DNA of 27,879 nt from CAMLHU01 sp039917855 (GTDB taxonomy: Bacteria; Gemmatimonadota; Gemmatimonadetes; Gemmatimonadales; GWC2-71-9): assembly GCA_039917855.1 (NCBI GenBank), contig JBDSIR010000032.1, positions 1 to 27,879 of the forward strand. Reading direction: 5' to 3'. Shown piece after piece: positions 14,741 through 20,795 of the stretch (position 1 is the first letter of the stretch; each line of letters begins with the position of its first letter). The notes under the pieces are model-generated. The model was given only the letters and a program-made list of their open reading frames with translations, did not search any database and was not told where the DNA came from. The translations under genes and the position numbers were made by a program.

Positions 14741-15528
14741 GGACCTTCCTCCGGATCCTGGCTTGCCAGCTCAAGGAAGGGTCGCGCTCACACCCGATCC
14801 TCGGCTACGCGCTCCTCCTCTTCCTGCTCACCGACACGCTCTTCCGGTTCGGTGGCGGCGGTCCGCGGGTGGTCCTGAGCCTCATCAACGTGGTGCTGCT
14901 CCTGGTGCCGCTGGTCGGGGCGGTGTTCGGGACGATGTATTTCCACCAGGCGCGGGGCTTCACCCTCTTTCTCCTGGCGCAGCCGGTCGGCCGGCGTCCC
15001 CTGCTGGCCGCACTCTATCTCGGTCTCACGATCCCGCTGGCGCTGGCATTGCTCCTGGGGCTCGGTCTCCCCTTCCTCTGGCACGCCGCCCCGGAAGCGG
15101 CGCTCTGGCGTCCCCTCGTCGCGCTGCTCGCGGTCGGAGTGCTCCTGACCTTCACGGCCACCGCGTTGGCGCTGGTCGTCGCGGTGCGGGTGGAGGACAG
15201 GGCGCGGGGGCTCGCGGTGGCCCTCCTCATCTGGATCGTGGGAGCGGTGCTCTTCGACGGACTGTTGCTCCTGATCACTATGACCTTCGATCGCTGGCCG
15301 CTCGAACGCCCACTGCTCGTGCTCATACTCCTCGACCCGCTCGACCTTGGCCGCGTGCTGCTGCTGCTGCAGATGGACCGGGCCGCGCTGCTGGGGTACA
15401 CCGGCGCGCTGTTCGCCCGATTCTTCGGGTCGGGCGTCGGGGTGGTGGTAGCGGGGACCGCGCTCCTGGCCTGGACCGCGGGGCCGATCGTTGCCGCATT
15501 CCACATATTCCAACGCCGGGATCTCTAG
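14737..15528 (+). CDS. nosY: NosY ABC transporter permease
   Basis: This 263-residue polytopic protein of the ABC-2 permease type has about six transmembrane helices, including ILGYALLLFLLTDTLF, VVLSLINVVLLLVPLVGAVF, ALYLGLTIPLALALLLGLGL, LVALLAVGVLLTFTATALAL, ALLIWIVGAVLFDGLLLLI and the final VVVAGTALLAWTAG. The motif MYFHQARGFTLFLLAQPVGR is typical of NosY and related permeases. It forms the membrane part of NosDFY. Its start overlaps the nosF stop, and three bases separate it from the next gene. Confidence 0.9.
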   Translation: MRTFLRILACQLKEGSRSHPILGYALLLFLLTDTLFRFGGGGPRVVLSLINVVLLLVPLVGAVFGTMYFHQARGFTLFLLAQPVGRRPLLAALYLGLTIPLALALLLGLGLPFLWHAAPEAALWRPLVALLAVGVLLTFTATALALVVAVRVEDRARGLAVALLIWIVGAVLFDGLLLLITMTFDRWPLERPLLVLILLDPLDLGRVLLLLQMDRAALLGYTGALFARFFGSGVGVVVAGTALLAWTAGPIVAAFHIFQRRDL

Positions 15529-15531
15529 CAA

Positions 15532-15921
15532 ATGCCGACCGTCACCCGCTGGTCGATCAAGACCGCCCTCGGATGGGCCGCGATCACGGTCTTCGTGGGG
15601 CTGCTGCTGACCTGGCCCGGCGCGCCGGCGCTCCCATATCCGACCTACCTGCACCTGTTCACGGTGGGGTGGCTCACCAACCTGATCTTCGGCGTGGCGC
15701 ACTGGATGTTCCCGCGCGCGAGTGTCGCCGCGCCGCGCGGTGACGAACGGCTCGCGTGGGCCGGATGGGGCGCGCTCAACGCGGGGCTGATCCTCCGCGT
15801 CGTCGGAGAGGTGCTGCGCGGGAGCAGCTCCGGGGCGTGGCTGGTGTTCGCCGCAGCACTCCAGCTCGTGGCGGTCTGGATCTGGGTGGCGCATCTCTGG
15901 CCGCGCGTGAAGGTGCGCTGA
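15532..15921 (+). CDS. Small four-helix membrane protein, heme-copper-oxidase-subunit-I-like (paralogue 1)
   Basis: This 129-residue protein has four predicted membrane helices. Helix 2 and the following loop read YLHLFTVGWLTNLIFGVAHWMFPR, with His41, Gly46-Trp47, His57 and a closing Pro-Arg. The 'HxH-like ... GW ... fGvahW-PR' pattern recalls helix II of cbb3-type oxidase/NorB subunit I and NnrS proteins, where the histidine binds heme. The protein is far too short to be a full oxidase subunit. It starts three bases after nosY and is followed at once by a related gene (GTG one base after its stop), so it belongs to the nos operon. Electron transfer to the cytochrome/NosZ or heme/quinone binding is plausible but unproven. 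Confidence 0.65.
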   Translation: MPTVTRWSIKTALGWAAITVFVGLLLTWPGAPALPYPTYLHLFTVGWLTNLIFGVAHWMFPRASVAAPRGDERLAWAGWGALNAGLILRVVGEVLRGSSSGAWLVFAAALQLVAVWIWVAHLWPRVKVR

Positions 15922-15922
15922 C

Positions 15923-16360
15923 GTGCCGACCCTGAGCGCCTGGACGGTGCGCGCCGCCCTCGTCTGGCTGGCGCTCGCCGCGCTGGTCGGGGCGCTGATC
16001 CTGTCGCGCGACGCGCTCGGTCTTCCGGCGCTCGCCCGGCTCATCCCCATCCACGCCGAGATGATGCTGGTGGGGTGGATGATGCAGTTCGCCTTCGGGG
16101 TGGCCCACTGGATCCTCCCCCGCCGCGCCGCCGGCGGGGGACGCGGCGCGCTGGCTCCGGTCCTCTTCGTGGTCGGGGCGCTCAACTTCGGCGTGATCCT
16201 CGTGATCCTGGGCGCCACGCGCGAGGGCCGGGTGCTCGAGACCCTGGCCGCGGTGGCATTCGTGCTCCAGGCGATCCCGCGCGTCCGCGCCGCGGGGTGG
16301 GGGGCGACCGGGCAGGCGGGGGACCTGGTGCGACTGAAGCGAAGGCAGGAGCTGGTGTAG
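15923..16360 (+). CDS. Small four-helix membrane protein, heme-copper-oxidase-subunit-I-like (paralogue 2)
   Basis: This 145-residue protein is clearly related to the gene before it. Both begin MPT-x-(S/T)-x-W and carry GW-x6-FGVAHW(I/M)-x-PR; here the sequence is IPIHAEMMLVGWMMQFAFGVAHWILPR, with His44, Glu46, Gly51-Trp52 and His62. His44 is two residues further from the GW than His41 of the neighbour, so the pair may bind cofactors differently. Helices are about 11-29, 40-65, 78-97 and 105-117, followed by a basic cytoplasmic tail. It ends the nos operon: its TAG stop lies inside the first arm of a REP-like hairpin that may terminate transcription. It starts with GTG. Confidence 0.65.
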   Translation: MPTLSAWTVRAALVWLALAALVGALILSRDALGLPALARLIPIHAEMMLVGWMMQFAFGVAHWILPRRAAGGGRGALAPVLFVVGALNFGVILVILGATREGRVLETLAAVAFVLQAIPRVRAAGWGATGQAGDLVRLKRRQELV

Positions 16361-16491
16361 GGGCGGGGCTCGCCCCGCCCGTTGGCGTGTGAAGATGCCG
16401 TTGTGGCGCGGCTACGCCGCGCGATGGCGGCGCGAGCGCCGCCACAACGGGGCTTCGATTCGTGGAAGGCGGGGCAAGCCCCGCCCCTACC
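16357..16491. repeat. REP-like inverted pair (REPIN-like), possible nos operon terminator
   Basis: The left unit GTAGGGGCGGGGCTCGCCCC (from 16357) and the right unit (16468-16490, read on the other strand as GTAGGGGCGGGGCTTGCCCC) are inverted copies, each itself a hairpin. Between them is a second inverted repeat, CCGTTGTGGCG (16398-16408) against CGCCACAACGG (16440-16450). A further single unit sits after thiC at 18486-18504. The layout matches REP doublets that are mobilised by TnpA-REP (RAYT) proteins; none is encoded here. The nested hairpins could end nos transcription. Confidence 0.8.
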
Positions 16492-16537
16492 AGCGCCGAT
16501 CGATCACCACCACCGCGGCTGCGCCGCGGGGGTCGCG

Positions 16538-16566
16538 TTGGACCTGTCCGGTCCGTGGAATTACCT
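16538..16566 (+). promoter_or_regulatory. thiC: Predicted thiC promoter
   Basis: TTGGAC (16538-16543) and TTACCT (16561-16566) are separated by 17 bases. The predicted transcription start, about seven bases later (near 16574), coincides with the first base of the TPP aptamer, which supports this assignment. The -10 match is only moderate. Confidence 0.5.
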
Positions 16567-16571
16567 TCATA

Positions 16572-16679
16572 TCGCCGCCAGGGGTACCTCCTCTCCGGTC
16601 TCGGCCCAGAGGGCCAAGCTCCGTTAGGAGGTTGAGACAGTCCCTTGGAACCTGACCCGGCTGATACCGGCGGAGGGAG
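16572..16679 (+). promoter_or_regulatory. TPP riboswitch (THI element) aptamer
   Basis: The conserved THI-box blocks are present in order: CCAGGGGTA (about 16578), GGTTGAGACAG (16630-16640), CCCTTGGAACCTGACCCGG (16642-16660) and CTGATACCGGCGGAGGGA (16661-16678). The P3 arm (ACCTCCT pairing with AGGAGGT) is enlarged by a side hairpin with a GGCCC-AGA-GGGCC tip. It binds thiamine pyrophosphate in the nascent mRNA and lies directly upstream of thiC, so it should switch off thiC when TPP is plentiful. Confidence 0.93.
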
Positions 16680-16720
16680 CGCGGCTCAGCCGCCCATGAA
16701 ATGGGCGGCCTACGCCGCGC
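16679..16720 (+). promoter_or_regulatory. Strong hairpin in the riboswitch expression platform
   Basis: Nested stems GCGCGGC/GCCGCGC and GCCGCCCAT/ATGGGCGGC close on a three-base GAA loop immediately after the aptamer. A smaller stem (CGGATC-TCGT-GATCCG, 16727-16742) follows, and then the thiC Shine-Dalgarno GGGAGG at 16763. No T-run follows the big hairpin, so whether it is a terminator, a spacer or an inserted REP-like element is open. The words GGCTCAGCC and GGCCTACGCC resemble the repeats at 16400-16420. Confidence 0.6.
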
Positions 16721-16773
16721 TTCCACGGATCTCGTGATCCGCCGGAGGCGCATTCGACTTTTGGGAGGTCCCG

Positions 16774-18462
16774 ATGGCCACCACCGCCCGTCCCGCGAAG
16801 ACCGCGGTCCCCCACGCACCGATCCGCTTCGAGGAGGCCTTCCCCGGCTCCACCAAGGTCACCGTTCCCGGACCTCACGGGATGCAGGTGCCGTTCCGCG
16901 AGATCGGGCTCGCCGGTGGCGAACCACCGCTCCGCGTCTATGACACCAGCGGACCCCAGGGGATCGACGTGCGGAGCGGTCTTCCCGCCCTCCGTGCCGA
17001 GTGGATCCGGGCGCGCGCGGTGGCGGAGACGGGGGGGATGAGCGGCGGCAAGGAGGAGCTGATGCCGCCGACGCTTCGCCGTCGCGTCCTCAAGGGGACC
17101 GGCGCCGGACCGGTCACCCAGATGCAGTTCGCCAAGACGGGGGTGATCACTCCGGAGATGCAGTACATCGCGCTCCGCGAGGGGTTCGACGCCGAGCTGG
17201 TGCGGAGCGAGGTGGCGCGCGGCCGCGCCATCATCCCCGCCAACATCAATCATCCCGAGATCGAGCCGATGATCATCGGCCGGGCGTTCAAGGTGAAGAT
17301 CAACGCCAACATCGGGAACTCCGCGGTCACCAGCTCCATCGAGGAGGAGGTCGACAAGCTCCGCTGGGCGACGCTCTGGGGCGCCGACACGGTGATGGAC
17401 CTCTCCACCGGGAACAACATCCACGAGACCCGCGGCTGGATCCTCCGCAACAGCGCGGTGCCGATCGGCACGGTGCCGATCTACCAGGCGCTCGAGGCGG
17501 TCGGCGGCGTGGCCGAGGACCTGACCTGGGAAGCGTACCGCGACACCCTGATCGAGCAGGCGGAGCAGGGGGTCGACTACTTCACGGTCCACGCCGGGGT
17601 GTTGCTCGAGTACATCCCGCTCACGGCGGAGCGGATGACGGGGATCGTGTCGCGCGGCGGCTCGATCATCGCCAAGTGGTGTCTGGCCCACCATCAGCAG
17701 AGCTTCCTCTATACCCGCTTCCGCGACATCTGCGAGATCATGGCGGCGTACGATGTCTCCTTCTCCCTCGGTGACGGCCTCCGCCCGGGCAGCATCAAGG
17801 ACGCCAACGACGCGGCGCAGTTCGCCGAACTCAAGACCCAGGGGGAGTTGAACCGGATCGCGTGGGAATACGGCGTGCAGGTGATGAACGAGGGGCCCGG
17901 CCACGTGCCGATGCACCTCATCAAGGAGAACATGGAGAAGCAGCTCGAGTGGTGCGACGAGGCGCCGTTCTACACCCTCGGTCCGTTGACGACCGACATC
18001 GCGCCGGGGTACGACCACATCACCAGCGCCATCGGCGCCGCGCAGATCGGATGGTATGGCACCGCGATGCTCTGCTACGTGACCCCGAAGGAACACCTCG
18101 GCCTCCCCGACCGCGACGACGTGAAGGCCGGCGTCATCGCCTACAAGATCGCGGCCCACGCCGCCGACCTCGCCAAGGGGCACCCGAACGCGCAGGATTG
18201 GGACGATGCCCTGAGCAAGGCGCGGTTCGACTTCCGGTGGCAGGACCAGTTCAACCTCGCCCTCGATCCCGTGACCGCGCGGGCGTACCACGACGAGACC
18301 CTCCCGGCCGAAGGGGCCAAGGTGGCGCATTTCTGCTCGATGTGCGGGCCGAAGTTCTGCTCGATGAAGATCACCCAGGACATCCGCGAGGCCGCGGCGG
18401 GGATGAAGCTGAAGAGTGAGGAGTTCAAGCAGAAGGGCGGGGAGTTGTACGTGAAGAGGTAG
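16774..18462 (+). CDS. thiC: Phosphomethylpyrimidine synthase ThiC
   Basis: ThiC is a radical SAM enzyme that converts 5-aminoimidazole ribotide to HMP phosphate, the pyrimidine part of thiamine. The 562-residue protein has the family's N-terminal domain (KVTVPGPHGMQVPFREIGL, VYDTSGPQ), the core with GPVTQMQFAKTGVITPEM, NIGNSAV, DLSTGNNIHETRGWI and NEGPGHVPMH, and the C-terminal [4Fe-4S] motif CSMCGPKFC (Cys521, Cys524, Cys529). All expected cluster ligands are present. ATG 16774 has GGGAGG five bases before it. It stands as a single gene under the TPP riboswitch; repeats follow the stop, and no other thi gene is in view. Confidence 0.97.
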   Translation: MATTARPAKTAVPHAPIRFEEAFPGSTKVTVPGPHGMQVPFREIGLAGGEPPLRVYDTSGPQGIDVRSGLPALRAEWIRARAVAETGGMSGGKEELMPPTLRRRVLKGTGAGPVTQMQFAKTGVITPEMQYIALREGFDAELVRSEVARGRAIIPANINHPEIEPMIIGRAFKVKINANIGNSAVTSSIEEEVDKLRWATLWGADTVMDLSTGNNIHETRGWILRNSAVPIGTVPIYQALEAVGGVAEDLTWEAYRDTLIEQAEQGVDYFTVHAGVLLEYIPLTAERMTGIVSRGGSIIAKWCLAHHQQSFLYTRFRDICEIMAAYDVSFSLGDGLRPGSIKDANDAAQFAELKTQGELNRIAWEYGVQVMNEGPGHVPMHLIKENMEKQLEWCDEAPFYTLGPLTTDIAPGYDHITSAIGAAQIGWYGTAMLCYVTPKEHLGLPDRDDVKAGVIAYKIAAHAADLAKGHPNAQDWDDALSKARFDFRWQDQFNLALDPVTARAYHDETLPAEGAKVAHFCSMCGPKFCSMKITQDIREAAAGMKLKSEEFKQKGGELYVKR

Positions 18463-18716
18463 CGTGGGCCGCTGGCCCGCGAATTGCGGGGCTCGCCCCG
18501 CCCGCGACCTCACCCCCCCGCCCCCTCGCTTTCCACCTCACCCCCCCCGCCCCCTCTCCGAAAACCGGAGAGGGGGTGACTCCGTCTGCAGGATCCCACT
18601 GATGCCATCGACCTCACAATTGCAGAGATCGGCTCCCCCTCTCCCGTAAGGGAGAGGGGGCTGGGGGGTGAGGTTGGACCCGAGAGGGGGTTGGGGGGTG
18701 AGGTTCGTCCAGTGGC
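18463..18716. repeat. Gene-free repeat stretch: REP unit and GAGAGGGGG hairpin/direct repeats
   Basis: After thiC comes one REP-like unit (GCGGGGCTCGCCCCGCCCG, 18486-18504). It is followed by C-rich copies of the CTCACCCCCC/GGGGGGTGAG text and two hairpins, CCCCCTCTCC-loop-GGAGAGGGGG (about 18550) and CCCCCTCTCCC-GTAA-GGGAGAGGGGG (about 18640-18664). Two direct copies of GAGAGGGGGYTGGGGGGTGA then follow. The hairpins may terminate thiC. No coding signal is seen. Confidence 0.82.
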
Positions 18717-18829
18717 GAGTGGCGAGTGCAAGGAACGAGGGGGCGGGAAAGCGAGCAAGCGTGAAAGGGCCTTCAATGCGGAGACCCTTTCTCCTTTGAT
18801 GCTTTCTCGCCCCCTCGCCACTTGCACTC
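18717..18829. repeat. Long imperfect palindrome (GAGTGGCGAGTGC element)
   Basis: The left arm (GAGTGCAAGGAACGAGGGGG then GCGGGAAAGC) pairs with the right arm (GCTTTCTCGCCCCCTCGCCA then CTTGCACTC, ending 18829). The centre is near 18776 and carries a small GAAAGGG/CCCTTTC stem. A second, partial copy lies at 20649-20725. The element occupies the leader of the DUF2157 gene. Confidence 0.78.
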
Positions 18830-18849
18830 TCTTCTCGTACCTTTGCCCC

Positions 18850-19848
18850 ATGTCCCGCCTCACCCAGATCATGGCCTTCAAGGCCGAGCTGATGGCCCTC
18901 GCCGAGGAAGGGATCGTCCTCGACGAGGGGACCCTCGCGCGGATCCGCGCCCATCACGAGGCCTTGCTCACCGATACCCCCGACGACCGCCTCTCCCTCG
19001 GCATGCGCCTGGCCTCGTTCGTCGGCGCGGTGGCGCTCTCCTGCGCGGTCTTCTTCCTCTTCTATAGATTCTGGGGCGCCATCGGCGTCGGAGTCCAGGT
19101 CGCGATCCTCGTCACCGGGCCACTTATCCTCGTCGGCGTGACCCATCTCCTGCATCGGTGGGAGCGGACCGGCTACTTCGCGACGCTCGCCGCTCTCGCA
19201 GCCTTCGCGGCCTTCGTCCTCGATCTCGGTGCGCTGGGCACGATCTTCAATCTGCCCCCGACCCCCCACGCCTTCCTCGCCTGGGGGCTCTTCGGCCTTC
19301 TCCTCGGCTATCAGTACGGCCTCCGCCTCCCGCATTTCGCGGGGCTCGTTGGAGTCGGTCTCTGGCTCACCGCGCTGCCGGGGTACATCCGCGCCGAGGA
19401 GCTCCCCGATCTGTTCACGCGTGGAGAGGCGCTCGCGGTGGCCGGTGTGGTCTTTCTCGCCCTGCCGAGGCAGGTCTCGCGCGTGAGGTGGCAGGTCGAC
19501 CACCGCGTGGTGGGGATGATCGGACTCTTCCTCGGTCTCTTCATTCTGAGCGTGTCGGGGAACCAGAGCTGGCTGCCCTTCAGCCACCACACGATCGAGA
19601 ACATCTACCAGGTCGTCGGCTTCGTGGTGGCGGGTCTGGTGATCGCCTGGGGAGTGCGTGATCGCCACGCTGAGTTGGCCAATGGCGGGATGATCTTCCT
19701 GACGGTCCTCTGCCTGGTGAAGGCAGTGGACTGGTGGTGGGATTGGATGCCGAAGTGGCTCTTCTTCCTGGTGCTCGCGGCCCTCGCCATCGGAGTGATG
19801 GTGGCGCTCAAGCGGGTCCGCACCGCCCTGGTCCGGAGGACGGCATGA
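18850..19848 (+). CDS. DUF2157 domain membrane protein
   Basis: I start this 332-residue protein at ATG 18850 (MSRLTQIMAFKAELMALAEEG). An in-frame extension upstream to 18691 reads through the palindromic repeat and is not credible. Residues 1-50 are a soluble helical DUF2157 head (LMALAEEGIVLDEGTLARIRAHHE). About ten hydrophobic helices follow, the last near WLFFLVLAALAIGVMVALKRV. DUF2157 proteins are inner-membrane proteins of unknown role and are often paired with a GDYxxLxY/DUF4824-type partner, as here, where the next gene overlaps by ATGA. No clear Shine-Dalgarno sequence is seen, so leaderless translation is possible. Confidence 0.85.
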   Translation: MSRLTQIMAFKAELMALAEEGIVLDEGTLARIRAHHEALLTDTPDDRLSLGMRLASFVGAVALSCAVFFLFYRFWGAIGVGVQVAILVTGPLILVGVTHLLHRWERTGYFATLAALAAFAAFVLDLGALGTIFNLPPTPHAFLAWGLFGLLLGYQYGLRLPHFAGLVGVGLWLTALPGYIRAEELPDLFTRGEALAVAGVVFLALPRQVSRVRWQVDHRVVGMIGLFLGLFILSVSGNQSWLPFSHHTIENIYQVVGFVVAGLVIAWGVRDRHAELANGGMIFLTVLCLVKAVDWWWDWMPKWLFFLVLAALAIGVMVALKRVRTALVRRTA

Positions 19849-20690
19849 AGCACGGCTGGCTGGCGCCGATGGCGCTCGTGTTGGTCTCCAGTGCGGTCCC
19901 GCTGGTGCAGGTGGGGCTCGACCGTTCGGCGCCTCCGCGCCAGACGCTCCTCCTCACCCATCGCGAGCTGATGGTCGGGTGGACGGGGGACGAGAACTCC
20001 GGCGTCACCCTCACCTGGAGCTGGGCGACCCCCCCGGATCTCGACTCGCTCTCCCGTGAGCGCCTCACGGCCCTCGGGATCTCCTGCGGCCATGAACTGT
20101 ACCAGTGCAATTCCGGGCGGGGGCACCGGGGATGGATGGTGGTCGGCGTCGATCCCGACCGGTGGCGTGGCGCCATCGATTCGCTCCGGGTCCGGATCGA
20201 CTCGAACCATCGGAGCGGCCTCCCCGATTCCATCGCCGACCGCCGGATCCACGAGCTCGTCTCCCGGATGAAGGAGCTGGTGCTCTACACCAGCCGGCTC
20301 ACGATGGACGCGGTGGGGCAGGATCCCGCCGCCCTCGCCGCAGAGTGGAATGACGGCAAGCACCTCGTCCTGGCCGCCGTCTTCCATGCCTCGCGCCAGA
20401 CCTGGCCGCGCGACACCCTGCCAGGGGAGAAGCCCCTCTACCATATCTACGCCGAGCCGGTGGCGTCGTCGCTCTACCTGCCCGCGCAGTGGGCCGCTGC
20501 CGTGGAGGACACCATCGGGACGCTGCAGCGGGGGTACGGAGAGCGGCAGCAGATGTACGAAGTGACCGTGGCGGTGGGGCGCTGGTGGCTGCCAAGGGTG
20601 CTGGAAGTGGTTCGGCTCCCCGACCCGAAATGGCCGATCGATAGTCTGGAGTGGCGAGTGCCAGGGACGAGTGGGCGGGGAAGTAAGTGA
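19845..20690 (+). CDS. DUF4824-like exported/membrane-anchored protein
   Basis: This 281-residue protein has an N-terminal hydrophobic segment (WLAPMALVLVSSAVPLVQV) that should anchor or export it, then a soluble domain opening TLLLTHRELMVGWTGDENSGVTLTWSWATP. The 'LThREL...ENSGv-L-w-w' pattern resembles DUF4824 proteins, which often follow DUF2157 genes; this is a tentative match. Two cysteines lie close together (GISCGHELYQC) and may form a disulfide. The start overlaps the previous stop and is preceded by GGAGG. The last 13 codons or so (WRVPGTSGRGSK) are written in repeat DNA, so the native C-terminus may have been replaced. A terminator follows. Confidence 0.65.
   Translation: MKHGWLAPMALVLVSSAVPLVQVGLDRSAPPRQTLLLTHRELMVGWTGDENSGVTLTWSWATPPDLDSLSRERLTALGISCGHELYQCNSGRGHRGWMVVGVDPDRWRGAIDSLRVRIDSNHRSGLPDSIADRRIHELVSRMKELVLYTSRLTMDAVGQDPAALAAEWNDGKHLVLAAVFHASRQTWPRDTLPGEKPLYHIYAEPVASSLYLPAQWAAAVEDTIGTLQRGYGERQQMYEVTVAVGRWWLPRVLEVVRLPDPKWPIDSLEWRVPGTSGRGSK
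20649..20689. repeat. Partial copy of the GAGTGGCGAGTGC element inside a gene end
   Basis: GAGTGGCGAGTGCCAGGGAC and the following GAGTGGGCGGGGAAG match 18717-18756 at about 36 of 40 positions. Here only the left arm plus a central hairpin (20698-20719) is present. It encodes the last residues of the DUF4824-like protein. Confidence 0.75.
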
Positions 20691-20697
20691 GTTATGA

Positions 20698-20724
20698 GGG
20701 GTCTCCGGGTGGAGACCCCTTTCT
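20698..20724 (+). terminator. Rho-independent terminator after the DUF2157/DUF4824-like pair
   Basis: A perfect 9-bp stem, GGGGTCTCC/GGAGACCCC, with a GGGT loop is followed by TTTCTGTT. It lies eight bases after the upstream stop and ahead of the tolC promoter. Its right half matches the centre of the 18717-18829 palindrome, so the terminator is probably part of the repeat element. Confidence 0.85.
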
Positions 20725-20759
20725 GTTGCCGGCGCCGGCCCCGCACCGTGGGGGGGCTC

Positions 20760-20790
20760 TTGACTGATATGCTTTATAACTATATAGTTG
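20760..20790 (+). promoter_or_regulatory. tolC-RND operon promoter with AT-rich operator
   Basis: TTGACT (20760-20765), a 17-base spacer and TATAGT (20783-20788) make a strong sigma70-like promoter. A perfect 12-bp palindrome, AACTATATAGTT (20778-20789), covers the -10 box. The minus strand of 20764-20790 reads CAACTAT, then ATAAAGCATATCAG, closely matching the arsR/tauE intergenic region. The predicted start of transcription falls at or next to ATG 20796, so the mRNA may be leaderless. Confidence 0.7.
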
Positions 20791-20795
20791 TATAT

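Noticed and set aside
16624..18513. 629-residue minus-strand open frame opposite thiC and the riboswitch
   Set aside because: Shadow frame; it also runs through the TPP aptamer, which is functional RNA on the plus strand.
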